A stretch of DNA of 33,308 nucleotides, taken from Deltaproteobacteria bacterium (GTDB taxonomy: Bacteria; Desulfobacterota; Syntrophia; Syntrophales; Smithellaceae). Under the pieces are notes generated by a model. That model was not told where the DNA came from. It ran no database searches and was given only the letters and a program-made list of their open reading frames with translations. The stretch is from positions 1 through 33,308 of the forward strand of contig JANYAY010000161.1 of assembly GCA_025361065.1 (NCBI GenBank), read 5' to 3'. The position numbers and the translations under genes are program-made. Positions 24,254 to 32,978 of the stretch are shown here, piece by piece; within the stretch, counting starts at the first letter, position 1; each line of letters begins with the position of its first letter.

Positions 24254-24378
24254 AGGGACTATTGAAAAACGCTCATCTGCGGCGTTGCGCTCCGTTCGCG
24301 TCGCTGCGACCTACGAAAAGTAGGCCTCACTCCGCGATACTCGCGCGCCTTGCATCTAAGCATTTTTGAACAGCCCCT
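24254..24378. mobile_element. MITE-like element, ~125 bp
   Basis: The left end AGGGACTATTGAAAAACGCTCATCTGC and right end, read inverted, AGGGGCTGTTCAAAAATGCTTAGATGC match over about 27 bases with a few differences. The interior is GC-rich with an internal hairpin CCTACGAAAAGTAGG. It starts three bases after the response-regulator stop codon. Confidence 0.65.
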
Positions 24379-24500
24379 AATATTGGAATGTCGCGGCAAT
24401 TTATTGCAAATTATTGTGAAAGCTGTTTGTTTTTGATATGCAAAGAATAGAATTGGTACATTTATTCTAAAAATTCAGGAGTTCAAGAAGGAGCATATCC

Positions 24501-25994
24501 ATGACATCCGTACTAGTAAGGGTGACGCTATTATCTTTTTTACTTCTGTTTTTCGTTCCCCATCTTACATCTGCTGAAACCAAAACTTTCATTAAGGAAT
24601 ATACTTATCAGGCAGGTGATGAGGACAGCAGGAATTCAAGCAGAACCATCGCCCTCAGGGAAGTTAAAAGACTTCTCCTGGAGGAATTGGGTATCTATCT
24701 GGAAAGCCAAACAGAAGTAAAAAACTTTCAAATGACAAAAGACCAGATTACAACCTTGACTGCCGGAATAGTGAGTACGGAGGTGATGGAGGATGCATGG
24801 AATGGTAAAGCATACTGGCTTAAAGCGAAAATTGCTGCAAACCCGCAGGATGTTATTAAATCGATAGACAGTCTGCGCAAAGACCGTGAAAAGGTAAAAG
24901 AGTTAGAAGAATTAAGAAAAAAGTCTGAAAAACTTTTACAGGAAAATGAGCGGCTAAATAAAGAGTTAAAGACAGCAAAAGGTGAGACGAAACAAGATGC
25001 AGCACAGGCATATAAGCGGAATATCGATAAGTTAAATGCTTCTGAATGGTTTGAAAGGGGCTATAAATTAGGTATCTCAGGTAAAGAGACCGATGCGGTA
25101 GAAGCTTTTAGTATGGCCATAGAGATGGATCCACAGAATGCGACAACTTACTATAACAGAGGGGTTTCTTACAGTAAGCTTGACAATTTTCATCAGGCGA
25201 TTAAGGATTACGACAGGGCTATAGAACTGAACCCGCAGCATGCTAAGGCTTACCATAACAGAGGGAGTTCGTATGGAGAGCTTGGCAATTACCAGCAGGC
25301 TATTGAGGATTACAGCAAGGCCATTAAACTGAATTCTCAATATGCGGCCACATACAATAGCAGAGGGATAGCTTATGATATGATTGGCCATTATCAGCAG
25401 GCAATTAAGGATTATAACAAGGCTATAGAACTGAATTCGCATAATCCGGCAGCTTATCTTAATAGAGGGGACTCCTTTATTAAACTTGGCAATTTTCAGC
25501 AAGCAATTGGGGATTATAACACGGCCAAAGAACTGGACCCGAAGTATGGTATGGCTTACGAGATTAGAATGAGTCTGATTCCTGGACGTAGCAGAAGCCA
25601 TAAAGCGATTATGGATTATAATAAGGCTATAGAACTGAATCCGCAAGATGCGGTGGCTTACTATAAAAGAGGCATTGCTTACGGCAATGTTGGCAGTTAC
25701 CAGCAGGCAATTAAGGATTATAACAAGGCTATAGAACTGAACCCGCGGTTTGCAGAGGCTTACAAAGACAGGGGGGATTGTTATAGAAATCTTAACAAAC
25801 ATCAGCAGGCCATTAAGGATTATAACAGGGCAATAGAATTGAATCCACAGGATGCAGATGCTTATGCAAGCAGAGGGACTTATTATTTCAAGCAAAAAAA
25901 TATTCAGGAAGGGAATAAGGATTTCATAACTGCTGCCAAATTAGGAAATGAGTCTGCACAAGATATTTCAAGAGTACAGAACATAGAATGGTAA
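24501..25994 (+). CDS. Secreted TPR-repeat protein
   Basis: A signal peptide (VTLLSFLLLFFVPHLTSA) with cleavage near residue 25, an N-terminal domain of ~100 residues (FIKEYTYQAGDEDS...LKAKIAANPQDV) of the type found before TPRs in deltaproteobacterial envelope proteins, a coiled coil (~128-165) and nine 34-residue TPRs. Repeat consensus is AxAYxNRGxxYxKLGNYQQAIKDYNKAIELNPQ. Repeat six (GMAYEIRMSLIPGRSRSHKAI) is degenerate in its first helix but keeps its length. It is probably a periplasmic protein-protein interaction scaffold. AAGGAG precedes the ATG. The high DNA similarity between repeats makes it prone to copy-number change. Confidence 0.9.
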   Translation: MTSVLVRVTLLSFLLLFFVPHLTSAETKTFIKEYTYQAGDEDSRNSSRTIALREVKRLLLEELGIYLESQTEVKNFQMTKDQITTLTAGIVSTEVMEDAWNGKAYWLKAKIAANPQDVIKSIDSLRKDREKVKELEELRKKSEKLLQENERLNKELKTAKGETKQDAAQAYKRNIDKLNASEWFERGYKLGISGKETDAVEAFSMAIEMDPQNATTYYNRGVSYSKLDNFHQAIKDYDRAIELNPQHAKAYHNRGSSYGELGNYQQAIEDYSKAIKLNSQYAATYNSRGIAYDMIGHYQQAIKDYNKAIELNSHNPAAYLNRGDSFIKLGNFQQAIGDYNTAKELDPKYGMAYEIRMSLIPGRSRSHKAIMDYNKAIELNPQDAVAYYKRGIAYGNVGSYQQAIKDYNKAIELNPRFAEAYKDRGDCYRNLNKHQQAIKDYNRAIELNPQDADAYASRGTYYFKQKNIQEGNKDFITAAKLGNESAQDISRVQNIEW

Positions 25995-26063
25995 TGATCC
26001 CATTTTACCGCTTGGCTGTTAGGGATTATCATCAAACTGCATCAATATTGGAAGCGCGAGACA

Positions 26064-26918
26064 ATGACAACATCGAGCACATTGATTCTTGAATTCAGAC
26101 AATTAGCCGAACTCGTCAAACTCGTCTGCGACGTGGAGGCTTACTGCTTCGGGAAAGGATGGCGAATGTGCTGGTTCCGGGGCTCTAACACAGCCTACCC
26201 TCTCGTCCCTGGTCAATACCGGCTTTCATACAAGCGCCTTCATGAGGAAGAATCGACCTTTCTGGAGTTTAAGCAACAGGCTAGGGGGTTTCTTCATAAA
26301 GAATTGAATGATTGGGAGATTTATTTCCTGATGCAGCACTACCGGGTACCTACCCGACTTCTGGATTGGACAGAGAACTGCCTTGTTGCTCTTTACTTTG
26401 CGCTTACAGATACCGCCAACCCAAAAGGTGATCCGTGCATTTGGATGCTGAACCCATTACTCTTCAATAAACACAACTCTCCAACTCATGACTCATCAAT
26501 CGTAGTCATTCCTAATTCCATCAACCCTGACCGCAAGTATTGGATCAATGCTTTCCACCCCCTGCATTTCGATGTAAAACATACCGAGTTCAAAGATTCT
26601 GAAGGGCAAACAGCGAAGATTGTCGCGCCAGTCGCAATATGTCCACCCACCGTCGACCCAAGGATAGTTGCCCAACGTTCAGTCTTTACTCTTCACGGGC
26701 AATGTTGCGATTCAATCGACAAGTGCTGCGAAGGCCATCCCGAACCGAAAGAGGATTTCATCCATCAATTCATCTTCAAAGGCATCCGCCGGGAGGTGCT
26801 CAGGGAATTAAGATGGTTTGGTATCACGCGGCAGGCGGTGTTCCCTGATCTGGAAGGACTCGGGATGGAACTGCGACATCGTCTTACAATGGAAGAGAAA
26901 AAATGGGACGGTCGTTAA
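26064..26918 (+). CDS. FRG-domain protein
   Basis: The FRG domain is named for its Phe-Arg-Gly motif, here WFRGSNTAYPLVPGQYR, with a second hallmark MQHYRVPTRLLDWTENCLVALYFAL. The C-terminal segment LRELRWFGITRQAVFPDLEGLG is also typical, so the protein is complete at 284 aa. Biochemical function is unknown; FRG genes are frequent in variable islands and near defence genes, which fits the repeats and damaged MNT gene around it, but nothing here proves a defence role. The ribosome binding site is weak. The final residues KKWDGR are encoded by a sequence resembling the REP-like unit at 26992. Confidence 0.85.
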   Translation: MTTSSTLILEFRQLAELVKLVCDVEAYCFGKGWRMCWFRGSNTAYPLVPGQYRLSYKRLHEEESTFLEFKQQARGFLHKELNDWEIYFLMQHYRVPTRLLDWTENCLVALYFALTDTANPKGDPCIWMLNPLLFNKHNSPTHDSSIVVIPNSINPDRKYWINAFHPLHFDVKHTEFKDSEGQTAKIVAPVAICPPTVDPRIVAQRSVFTLHGQCCDSIDKCCEGHPEPKEDFIHQFIFKGIRREVLRELRWFGITRQAVFPDLEGLGMELRHRLTMEEKKWDGR

Positions 26919-26991
26919 TGAATGATAGCCGCGTAACAGATAAAGCAAAAAGACAGTACACTTTAATTCAGCCGATATAGTTAATAAAGAG

Positions 26992-27020
26992 AATAAATAA
27001 ATGGGACGGTTCTATTTATT
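26992..27020. repeat. REP-like unit (GGGACGGTTCT type)
   Basis: AATAAATAAATGGGACGGTTCTATTTATT has inverted A/T-rich arms around GGGACGGT. The core AAATGGGACGGT also appears at the end of the FRG gene (26901-26912). This resembles the GAACCGTCCC repeats associated with REP-linked IS200-like transposases; no such transposase is in the window. Confidence 0.4.
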
Positions 27021-27122
27021 GTAAGTTGTTTACGTAGATTCATGTAACTACCATCTTGTGGGTGGCAGTTGCGCACAAATCGTGCTATAAAGAGTAAGAT
27101 CTCCCAATCAGCGGGTGATTCA

Positions 27123-27442
27123 ATGGAAAACAATGGATAGAAATTATTAAAATAGCAAAACTGTATGCTGAAAAAGTAAAGGTAAAGTATCCGGTGAAAA
27201 TGATTATTCTGTACGGGTCTCATGCTCGGGGAATCGCCCATGACTTGAGTGATATTGATATCGCTCAAGTAGTAGATAAGGTTGCTGGTGATTATTTGAA
27301 AATTAGCGCTGATTTGTTTGATTTGGTTCGTGGTGTTAATAATAGAATTGAACCTGTTTTACTCAGCCAGGCCAACGATAGAAGCGGATTCTTAGCAAAT
27401 GTACTAAGGCAAGGAAAAGTAATTTATAGAGCAGAGAATTGA
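27123..27442 (+). pseudogene. MNT-type nucleotidyltransferase, 5' end apparently frameshifted
   Basis: The motif GSHARGIAHDLSDID fits the GSx10DxD signature of minimal nucleotidyltransferases, which act as antitoxins to HEPN toxins by AMPylation. The track ORF starts at GTG 27194, but the frame is open further upstream and encodes the normal family N-terminus (QWIEIIKIAKLYAEKVKVKYPVK) without any start codon. An ATG at 27123 is out of frame by exactly one base. Adding one A to the A4 run at 27127-27130 gives MEKQWIEIIKIAKLY... in frame. So there is a one-base deletion or a sequencing error. No HEPN partner gene is found on either side. Confidence 0.7.
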
Positions 27443-27564
27443 TATACTATAAGAATATCTTGTCCCACCTTTGTAGAATTCAGGAGGCAGAATCTTTATT
27501 CCAATACCTAAGTCCAAAAGATTCGTACCAACAATATTCTTTTTCTGTATAGTAAGTAAAAAAA

Positions 27565-27612
27565 CTGGATTGCCGGGTCATAACCTAAAGGTCACGTGAG
27601 CCCGGCAATGAC
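27565..27612. repeat. REP-like palindrome with an internal insert
   Basis: CTGGATTGCCGGG ... CCCGGCAATGAC forms a 9-bp perfect stem (ATTGCCGGG/CCCGGCAAT). The loop CATAACCTAAAGGTCACGTG resembles the central part of repeat copies A and C (CATAACCTGA...AGGTCACG). The outer arm type matches the REP at 2217. Confidence 0.65.
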
Positions 27613-27671
27613 AAGAAATCGAATGTGCGGCCTTTATTGGACGAAGGCATAGTTAAGGAATATTTTTAATC

Positions 27672-28271
27672 ATGAAAGTTACTAAAGCGGAATTTGTGAA
27701 AAGTGCCATGTGGCCTGATCAGTATCCCCCGGCGACGATGCCGGAAATTGCTTTTGCGGGACGTTCCAATGTCGGCAAATCATCCCTGATTAATGCAATC
27801 GTCGGGAAAAAGAATCTGGCCAAGACCAGCAATACTCCCGGGCGAACTCAGCTGATAAATTTTTTCGCCGTTAACGAGACTTTATCGTTTGTCGATTTGC
27901 CCGGTTATGGTTTTGCCAAAGTTTCCCAGTCCGTGAAGAAAGACTGGGGAGATATGATTGCAATTTATTTAAAAGAGCGCTCCTCGCTCGCGATGGTCGT
28001 TTTAATTTTAGATATCCGCCGTGATCCCAGCGATGAAGATTTGTCTTTGCGCGATTGGCTGGATGGCTACCGGATACCTTATCTGTATATTTTAACTAAA
28101 GCCGATAAGTTGTCCAATAATCAGGCGATTAACCGCCGGCGGATTATTGAAAAAATTCTGCACGTATCTGACGGGATAAAGCCAATCCTCTTTTCCGCTA
28201 CAACACAGAAGGGCAAAAGTGAAATATGGCAGGCATTGGATGCTCATCTGCAATCACTGGCAGGAAAATGA
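27672..28271 (+). CDS. engB: GTPase EngB (YsxC/YihA)
   Basis: Ribosome-associated GTPase needed for 50S subunit assembly. G1 GRSNVGKSSLIN, G2 region TSNTPGRTQ, G3 DLPGYGFAKV, G4 TKADK and G5 FSATTQKG are all present in 199 aa, the normal length. AAGGAA lies 11 bases before the ATG. It marks the return to core genes after the accessory stretch. Confidence 0.96.
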   Translation: MKVTKAEFVKSAMWPDQYPPATMPEIAFAGRSNVGKSSLINAIVGKKNLAKTSNTPGRTQLINFFAVNETLSFVDLPGYGFAKVSQSVKKDWGDMIAIYLKERSSLAMVVLILDIRRDPSDEDLSLRDWLDGYRIPYLYILTKADKLSNNQAINRRRIIEKILHVSDGIKPILFSATTQKGKSEIWQALDAHLQSLAGK

Positions 28272-28506
28272 CAGCAGCGGGAAAAGATACTATCTGCTTT
28301 TTGGGAAATATTGAGGAAAATAATTTCTCCTGAACAAGAGTCAATATTTTTGTCTGAGATATCCAAAAGTTAGAAAATAATGGAACAAAATAAATCATCC
28401 GCTCTTGACAGGATTTTTAAATTATGTTAGCGGACGCAAGCTTGTCTGACTGTCGTTCAGGAAGTATTTTTAAAAGCTTTCACTTAGAATATAGGGGTGT
28501 AATCAG

Positions 28507-31500
28507 GTGATAAAAGATAACGAAAAAGTTGGTGCAGTAATGGTGGTTGGTGCAGGAATTGCCGGTATTCAGGCGTCCCTGGATTTAGCCAATTCCGGAA
28601 TGAAAGTCTATCTCGTCGAAAACGAGATTAGTATCGGCGGCGTCATGGCCCAGTTGGATAAAACATTTCCTACAAATGACTGTTCTGCCTGTATTCTTTC
28701 CCCGAAACTTGTTGAGGTCGGCCGCCATCCGAATGTTACTATCAAGACAAAACGTACCGTCGAATCCGTGGAAGGCGAACCGGGAAAGTTTAAAGTCAAA
28801 CTGACTTCCGCCCCGCGTTATGTTGATCTCGACAAGTGCACCGGTTGCGGAGACTGTGCGAATGTCTGCCCGATTACCGTTAAAGCCGCCTTCAACGGTG
28901 AGCTCAGCGAAAGAAAAGCAATCTATCGACATTTCCCCCAGGCCATTCCCAGTGGTTTTGCCATTGATAAGCTGGGGACGTCGCCCTGTAAAGCCAACTG
29001 CCCGACGCACATCAGTGTCCAGGGGTATGTGGCGCTGATCGCTGAAGGAAAATTCACCGAAGCCCTCAAACTTATCAAGCAGGAAAACCCGTTTCCCATC
29101 GTCTGCGGGCGTGTTTGTAACCATCCCTGCGAGACGGCCTGTATGCGCGGCAAAGTGGATGAACCCATCGATATCATGCATCTGAAGCGTTTCGTCGCTG
29201 ATCTGGATCTGTCGAGTGATACCCGTTATCTCCCGGCCAAGAAAGAAAGCAAGGGCAAGAAAGTTGCTGTTGTCGGCGCCGGTCCTTCCGGACTGACCTG
29301 TGCGTACTACCTGGCTATCGAAGGTTATGATGTAGAGGTTTTTGAAGCGCTTCCGGTAGCCGGAGGCTGGATGGCTGTCGGCATTCCCGAGTATCGCCTC
29401 CCCAAGAATGTTCTCAATGCAGAAATTAAAGTTATCGAAGATTTAGGTGTTAAAATCCATCTCAACACCCGAATAGGCAAAGATATTTCCTTCGATAAGC
29501 TGAAGAGTGATTACAGTGCCGTATTTATTGGTTGCGGCACCATGAAGAGCAGCAAGCTCAATATACCCGGAGAAGATATGCAGGGCGTCATCCACGGCGT
29601 GGATTACCTGATGCAGATCAATCTGGGCAAAAAAGTCTCCCTCGGAGATAAAGTCGCCGTCATTGGCGGCGGTAATGTGGCCATGGATGCAGTGCGCACC
29701 GCAGTGCGTACCGGTTCCAAAGATGTTTTCATTCTCTATCGCCGGACCCGCGCAGAAATGCCGGCCTCTCCCGAGGAAATCGAAGAGGCCATTGAAGAAG
29801 GAATCGAAATGAAGTTCCTCGTTGCCCCGAAACGCGTGGTGGGCAAGGATGGAAAAGTCACCGGTATCGAATGCACCAGGATGGAACTGGGCGAACCGGA
29901 CAAAAGCGGCCGCCGTCGTCCCATCGAGATTAAGGGTTCGGAATTTATCGTCGAATGCGACGCTATTCTTCCCGCCATCGGCCAGGAAGCGGATTTGTCA
30001 TTTATTACGAAGGAAAGCGGCGTTTCCATCAACAAATGGAACAACGTCGATTACGATAAAGTAACTTACGCGACAAATATCCCCGGCATTTTCTCCGGTG
30101 GTGACGTTGTTACCGGCCCGCAGACAGTTGTCAAAGCAGTCTTCTCCGGTAAAGAAGCTGCCAAATCCATCGACCTTTATTTACGCGGCGAGGATATTAA
30201 GGCCGGTCGTGAAAAAGACTGGACCATTGACCTGGCGGATAAAGCCGACGTTTCCAGCCTTCCCAAGGTTCCACGGGAAAAATATCCGCTGATGAAACCG
30301 GAAGAACGCAAGACAAGCTTTGAGGAAGTCGGCATTGGCTTTGCCGAAGCCCAGGCTATTGCGGAAGCAAATCGCTGTCTGGCTTGCGGCGTCTGTTCCG
30401 AATGTTATCAGTGTGTAGATGTCTGTCTGGCCAAGGCCATTGATCACGACATGAAAGTGGAAGAAGAAATCATTGAAGTCGGCGCCGTGATCGCCTCGCC
30501 CGGCTTTGAAATATTTGACGCCCGCCAGCGCGGGGAATACGGTTACGGTATTTATAAAAATGTTGTTACCGCGTTGCAATTTGAACGCATTCTGTCTGCA
30601 TCCGGTCCTTTCTTTGGCCATGTGCAGAGAATTTCCGACGGCAAAGAACCCAAGAAGGTTGCCTTCATTCAGTGTGTTGGTTCCCGCGATGTTTCCTGCG
30701 GCAACAGCTGGTGTTCATCGGTTTGCTGCATGTATGCGACCAAGGAAGCAATCATCGGCAAGGAACACGCCAAAGGCCTGGAACCCACCATTTTCTACAT
30801 GGACATCCGTGCGCATGGCAAGGATTTTGACAGATTTGTCAATCGCGCCAAGGATGAATACGGCATTCGTTACATCCGTTCGATGCCCTCAGTCATTAAA
30901 GAAATGCAGCAGACCAATAATCTGCTGATCAAGTATGTCAATCCCGACGGCAGTTTCACCGAAGAAGAATTTGACATGGTTGTTCTATCCGTTGGTCTCA
31001 TGCCGCCGAAAGATGCGGTGAAGCTCTCCGCCAGCCTCGGTATTGAGCTGGAGGAACACGGGTTCTGCAAGACAAAACTGGAAAATCCCGTGGAAACATC
31101 GCGTCCCGGCGTTTTCGTTTGCGGAGCCTTCGGCGGACCGAAAGACATTCCGGAAACTGTTATGGAAGCCTCAGCTGCTGCCGCCTGCGCAGAAGGTCTG
31201 CTCGCTTCACAGCGCGGCACGATGATTACACCGGCGGATAATCCGGAAGAAAAAGATCTGCGCGGCCAGGGTGTGCGCACCGGCGTGTTTGTCTGTCACT
31301 GTGGTATCAATATTGGCGGTGTTGTCAATGTTCCCGAAGTCCGCGATTATGCCGCGACACTGCCCACCGTTGTCTATACGGCCGATAATCTCTTCACCTG
31401 TTCGCAGGATACGGCGGTAAAGATGGGCGAAGTCATCAAAGAGCAGAACCTGACCAGAGTTGTGGTTGCTTCCTGTTCACCCCGGACGCATGAGGGGCTT

Positions 31501-32934
31501 TTCCAGGAAAACTGCGAAAAGGCCGGTCTGAACAGGTATCTGTTCGAGATGGCCAATATCCGCGACCAGAATTCCTGGGTGCATATGCGCGAACCAGAAG
31601 CAGCTACGCAGAAAGCAAAAGACTTGCTGAGAATGGCTGTGGCCAAAGCACAATATCTCAAACCTCTAAAACCCGGACAGCTGTCCGTTAATCATCAGGC
31701 GTTGATTATCGGCGGGGGCTTGGCTGGTATGACTGCGGCGCTCTCGCTGGCCGAACAAGGTTTTGCTTCCTTTGTCATTGAAAAGGAAGACCGCCTGGGC
31801 GGTAATTATAATCACCTGTACAAGACACTCGAAGGTCTGGACGCACGCGCTCACCTGAAGGGGCTTTTGGACAAAATATACAAGAATCCTTTGATCACTG
31901 TTGTTACCAGCGCTCATATAGAAAAGATTGACGGGTTTATCGGTAATTACAAAACCACCGTAAAGGCTAAAGACGGCGAGAAAGTATTTGAGCATGGTGT
32001 GGTTCTTGTAGCTACCGGTGCTTATGAAAATAAAACTAAAGAATATCTCTACGGTCAAAACGCCAAAGTAAAATCGCAAAGAGAGCTGGAAACTTTGATT
32101 TATGAAAAGGATCCGAAACTGGCCTCTGTAAAAAATATCGTCATGATTCAGTGCGTAGGCAGCCGCGACAAGGAAAGACCTTATTGCAGCCGTTACTGCT
32201 GCTCTGAAGCGATCAAGAACGCGCTGGAACTCAAAGCCGCCGATCCGTCCCGTGACATTACCATTATGTACCGCGACATCCGCACCTTCGCTTTCAAGGA
32301 AGACTACTACAAGAAAGCCCGGGAGGCGAATATCAAATTCGTCTCTTATGAAGAAGACTGCAAGCCGGAAGTGGTAGCAGCAGGAGATAAAGTAGAAGTC
32401 AAAGTATTTGACCCGATTCTCAACGAATCGGTCAATCTGCCCGCTGATGTAGTGGCCCTGAGCATCGGTGTTGTGCCGAATCCGGAAAACGCAGCCATCG
32501 GCCAGATGCTGAAAATACCAACCAATCAGGACGGTTTCTTCCTGGAAGCGCACGTCAAATTGCGGCCGGTGGATTTCGCGACCGACGGCGTGTTCATGTG
32601 CGGCATGTCGCATTCACCCAAGTTTAGCGATGAATCGATTACCCAGGCCAATGCTGCCGTTTCCCGCGCTTGTTTGGTTCTGAGTCTGGATTTCATCGAG
32701 GCGGAAGGCAAAACAGCTTATGTGAATAAGGATAGATGCTCCGCCTGCGGTTTGTGTGAAATCAATTGTCCCTACAGCGCGATTCGCGTAAACGCTGCCG
32801 AAGCTTGTGCCGAAGTGAATGCAGTTCTTTGCAAGGGATGCGGAATTTGTACGGCATCGTGCCGCATGAACGCAGTGGATTTAAACGGATTTAATAACGA
32901 AGAAGTGCTGGCACAGATATTTAATTTAAACTAA
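28507..32934 (+). CDS. HdrA-GltD-HdrA fusion iron-sulfur flavoprotein
   Basis: This 1475-residue cytosolic electron-transfer protein is about twice HdrA size. Order: HdrA-type FAD fold (~14-45) with NDCSACIL at ~59; ferredoxin CTGCGDCANVCP (~111); a GltD/NfnB-like insert (~155-565) with cysteine motif CKANCP...CGRVCNHPCETAC, FAD fold VAVVGAGPSGL (~254) and NAD(P)H fold VAVIGGGNVAMDA (~382); CLACGVCSECYQCVDVC (~621); HdrA segment IQCVGSRDVSCGNSWCSSVCC (~720); a second HdrA module with GVFVCHCGINIGG (~925), IIGGGLAGMTAAL (~1066) and IQCVGSRDKERPYCSRYCC (~1212); C-terminal ferredoxins CSACGLCEINCP (~1410) and CKGCGICTASC (~1441). GTG start after AGGGGTG. With mvhD next, it likely serves flavin-based bifurcation using NAD(P)H. 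Confidence 0.93.
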   Translation: MIKDNEKVGAVMVVGAGIAGIQASLDLANSGMKVYLVENEISIGGVMAQLDKTFPTNDCSACILSPKLVEVGRHPNVTIKTKRTVESVEGEPGKFKVKLTSAPRYVDLDKCTGCGDCANVCPITVKAAFNGELSERKAIYRHFPQAIPSGFAIDKLGTSPCKANCPTHISVQGYVALIAEGKFTEALKLIKQENPFPIVCGRVCNHPCETACMRGKVDEPIDIMHLKRFVADLDLSSDTRYLPAKKESKGKKVAVVGAGPSGLTCAYYLAIEGYDVEVFEALPVAGGWMAVGIPEYRLPKNVLNAEIKVIEDLGVKIHLNTRIGKDISFDKLKSDYSAVFIGCGTMKSSKLNIPGEDMQGVIHGVDYLMQINLGKKVSLGDKVAVIGGGNVAMDAVRTAVRTGSKDVFILYRRTRAEMPASPEEIEEAIEEGIEMKFLVAPKRVVGKDGKVTGIECTRMELGEPDKSGRRRPIEIKGSEFIVECDAILPAIGQEADLSFITKESGVSINKWNNVDYDKVTYATNIPGIFSGGDVVTGPQTVVKAVFSGKEAAKSIDLYLRGEDIKAGREKDWTIDLADKADVSSLPKVPREKYPLMKPEERKTSFEEVGIGFAEAQAIAEANRCLACGVCSECYQCVDVCLAKAIDHDMKVEEEIIEVGAVIASPGFEIFDARQRGEYGYGIYKNVVTALQFERILSASGPFFGHVQRISDGKEPKKVAFIQCVGSRDVSCGNSWCSSVCCMYATKEAIIGKEHAKGLEPTIFYMDIRAHGKDFDRFVNRAKDEYGIRYIRSMPSVIKEMQQTNNLLIKYVNPDGSFTEEEFDMVVLSVGLMPPKDAVKLSASLGIELEEHGFCKTKLENPVETSRPGVFVCGAFGGPKDIPETVMEASAAAACAEGLLASQRGTMITPADNPEEKDLRGQGVRTGVFVCHCGINIGGVVNVPEVRDYAATLPTVVYTADNLFTCSQDTAVKMGEVIKEQNLTRVVVASCSPRTHEGLFQENCEKAGLNRYLFEMANIRDQNSWVHMREPEAATQKAKDLLRMAVAKAQYLKPLKPGQLSVNHQALIIGGGLAGMTAALSLAEQGFASFVIEKEDRLGGNYNHLYKTLEGLDARAHLKGLLDKIYKNPLITVVTSAHIEKIDGFIGNYKTTVKAKDGEKVFEHGVVLVATGAYENKTKEYLYGQNAKVKSQRELETLIYEKDPKLASVKNIVMIQCVGSRDKERPYCSRYCCSEAIKNALELKAADPSRDITIMYRDIRTFAFKEDYYKKAREANIKFVSYEEDCKPEVVAAGDKVEVKVFDPILNESVNLPADVVALSIGVVPNPENAAIGQMLKIPTNQDGFFLEAHVKLRPVDFATDGVFMCGMSHSPKFSDESITQANAAVSRACLVLSLDFIEAEGKTAYVNKDRCSACGLCEINCPYSAIRVNAAEACAEVNAVLCKGCGICTASCRMNAVDLNGFNNEEVLAQIFNLN

Positions 32935-32978
32935 GGTAAGCGGCTGATGAAGCCGCATTGCCGCCGGAAGGAGAATAT

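Noticed and set aside
25077-25895. 272-aa minus-strand ORF opposite the TPR gene
   Set aside because: It is the antisense of a 102-base periodic repeat, which keeps an antisense frame open; no ribosome binding site and a repetitive, non-family sequence.
27404-27568. Minus-strand open stretch reading NIVGTNLLDLGIGIKILPPEFYKGG
   Set aside because: It looks protein-like, but has no start codon, is only ~55 codons and overlaps the 3' end of the MNT gene and a REP. It might be a gene fragment, but I could not assign it.
28405-28428. TTGACA upstream of the HdrA fusion as a promoter
   Set aside because: At the proper spacing the -10 box is TAGCGG, too poor to call.
28424-28510. 28-codon ORF overlapping the GTG start of the HdrA fusion (GTGA)
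   Set aside because: The overlap could allow translational coupling, but there is no ribosome binding site and the HdrA start has its own good Shine-Dalgarno.
31666-32613. 315-aa minus-strand ORF opposite the HdrA fusion
   Set aside because: Long shadow frame in a real, well-conserved gene; no family resemblance.
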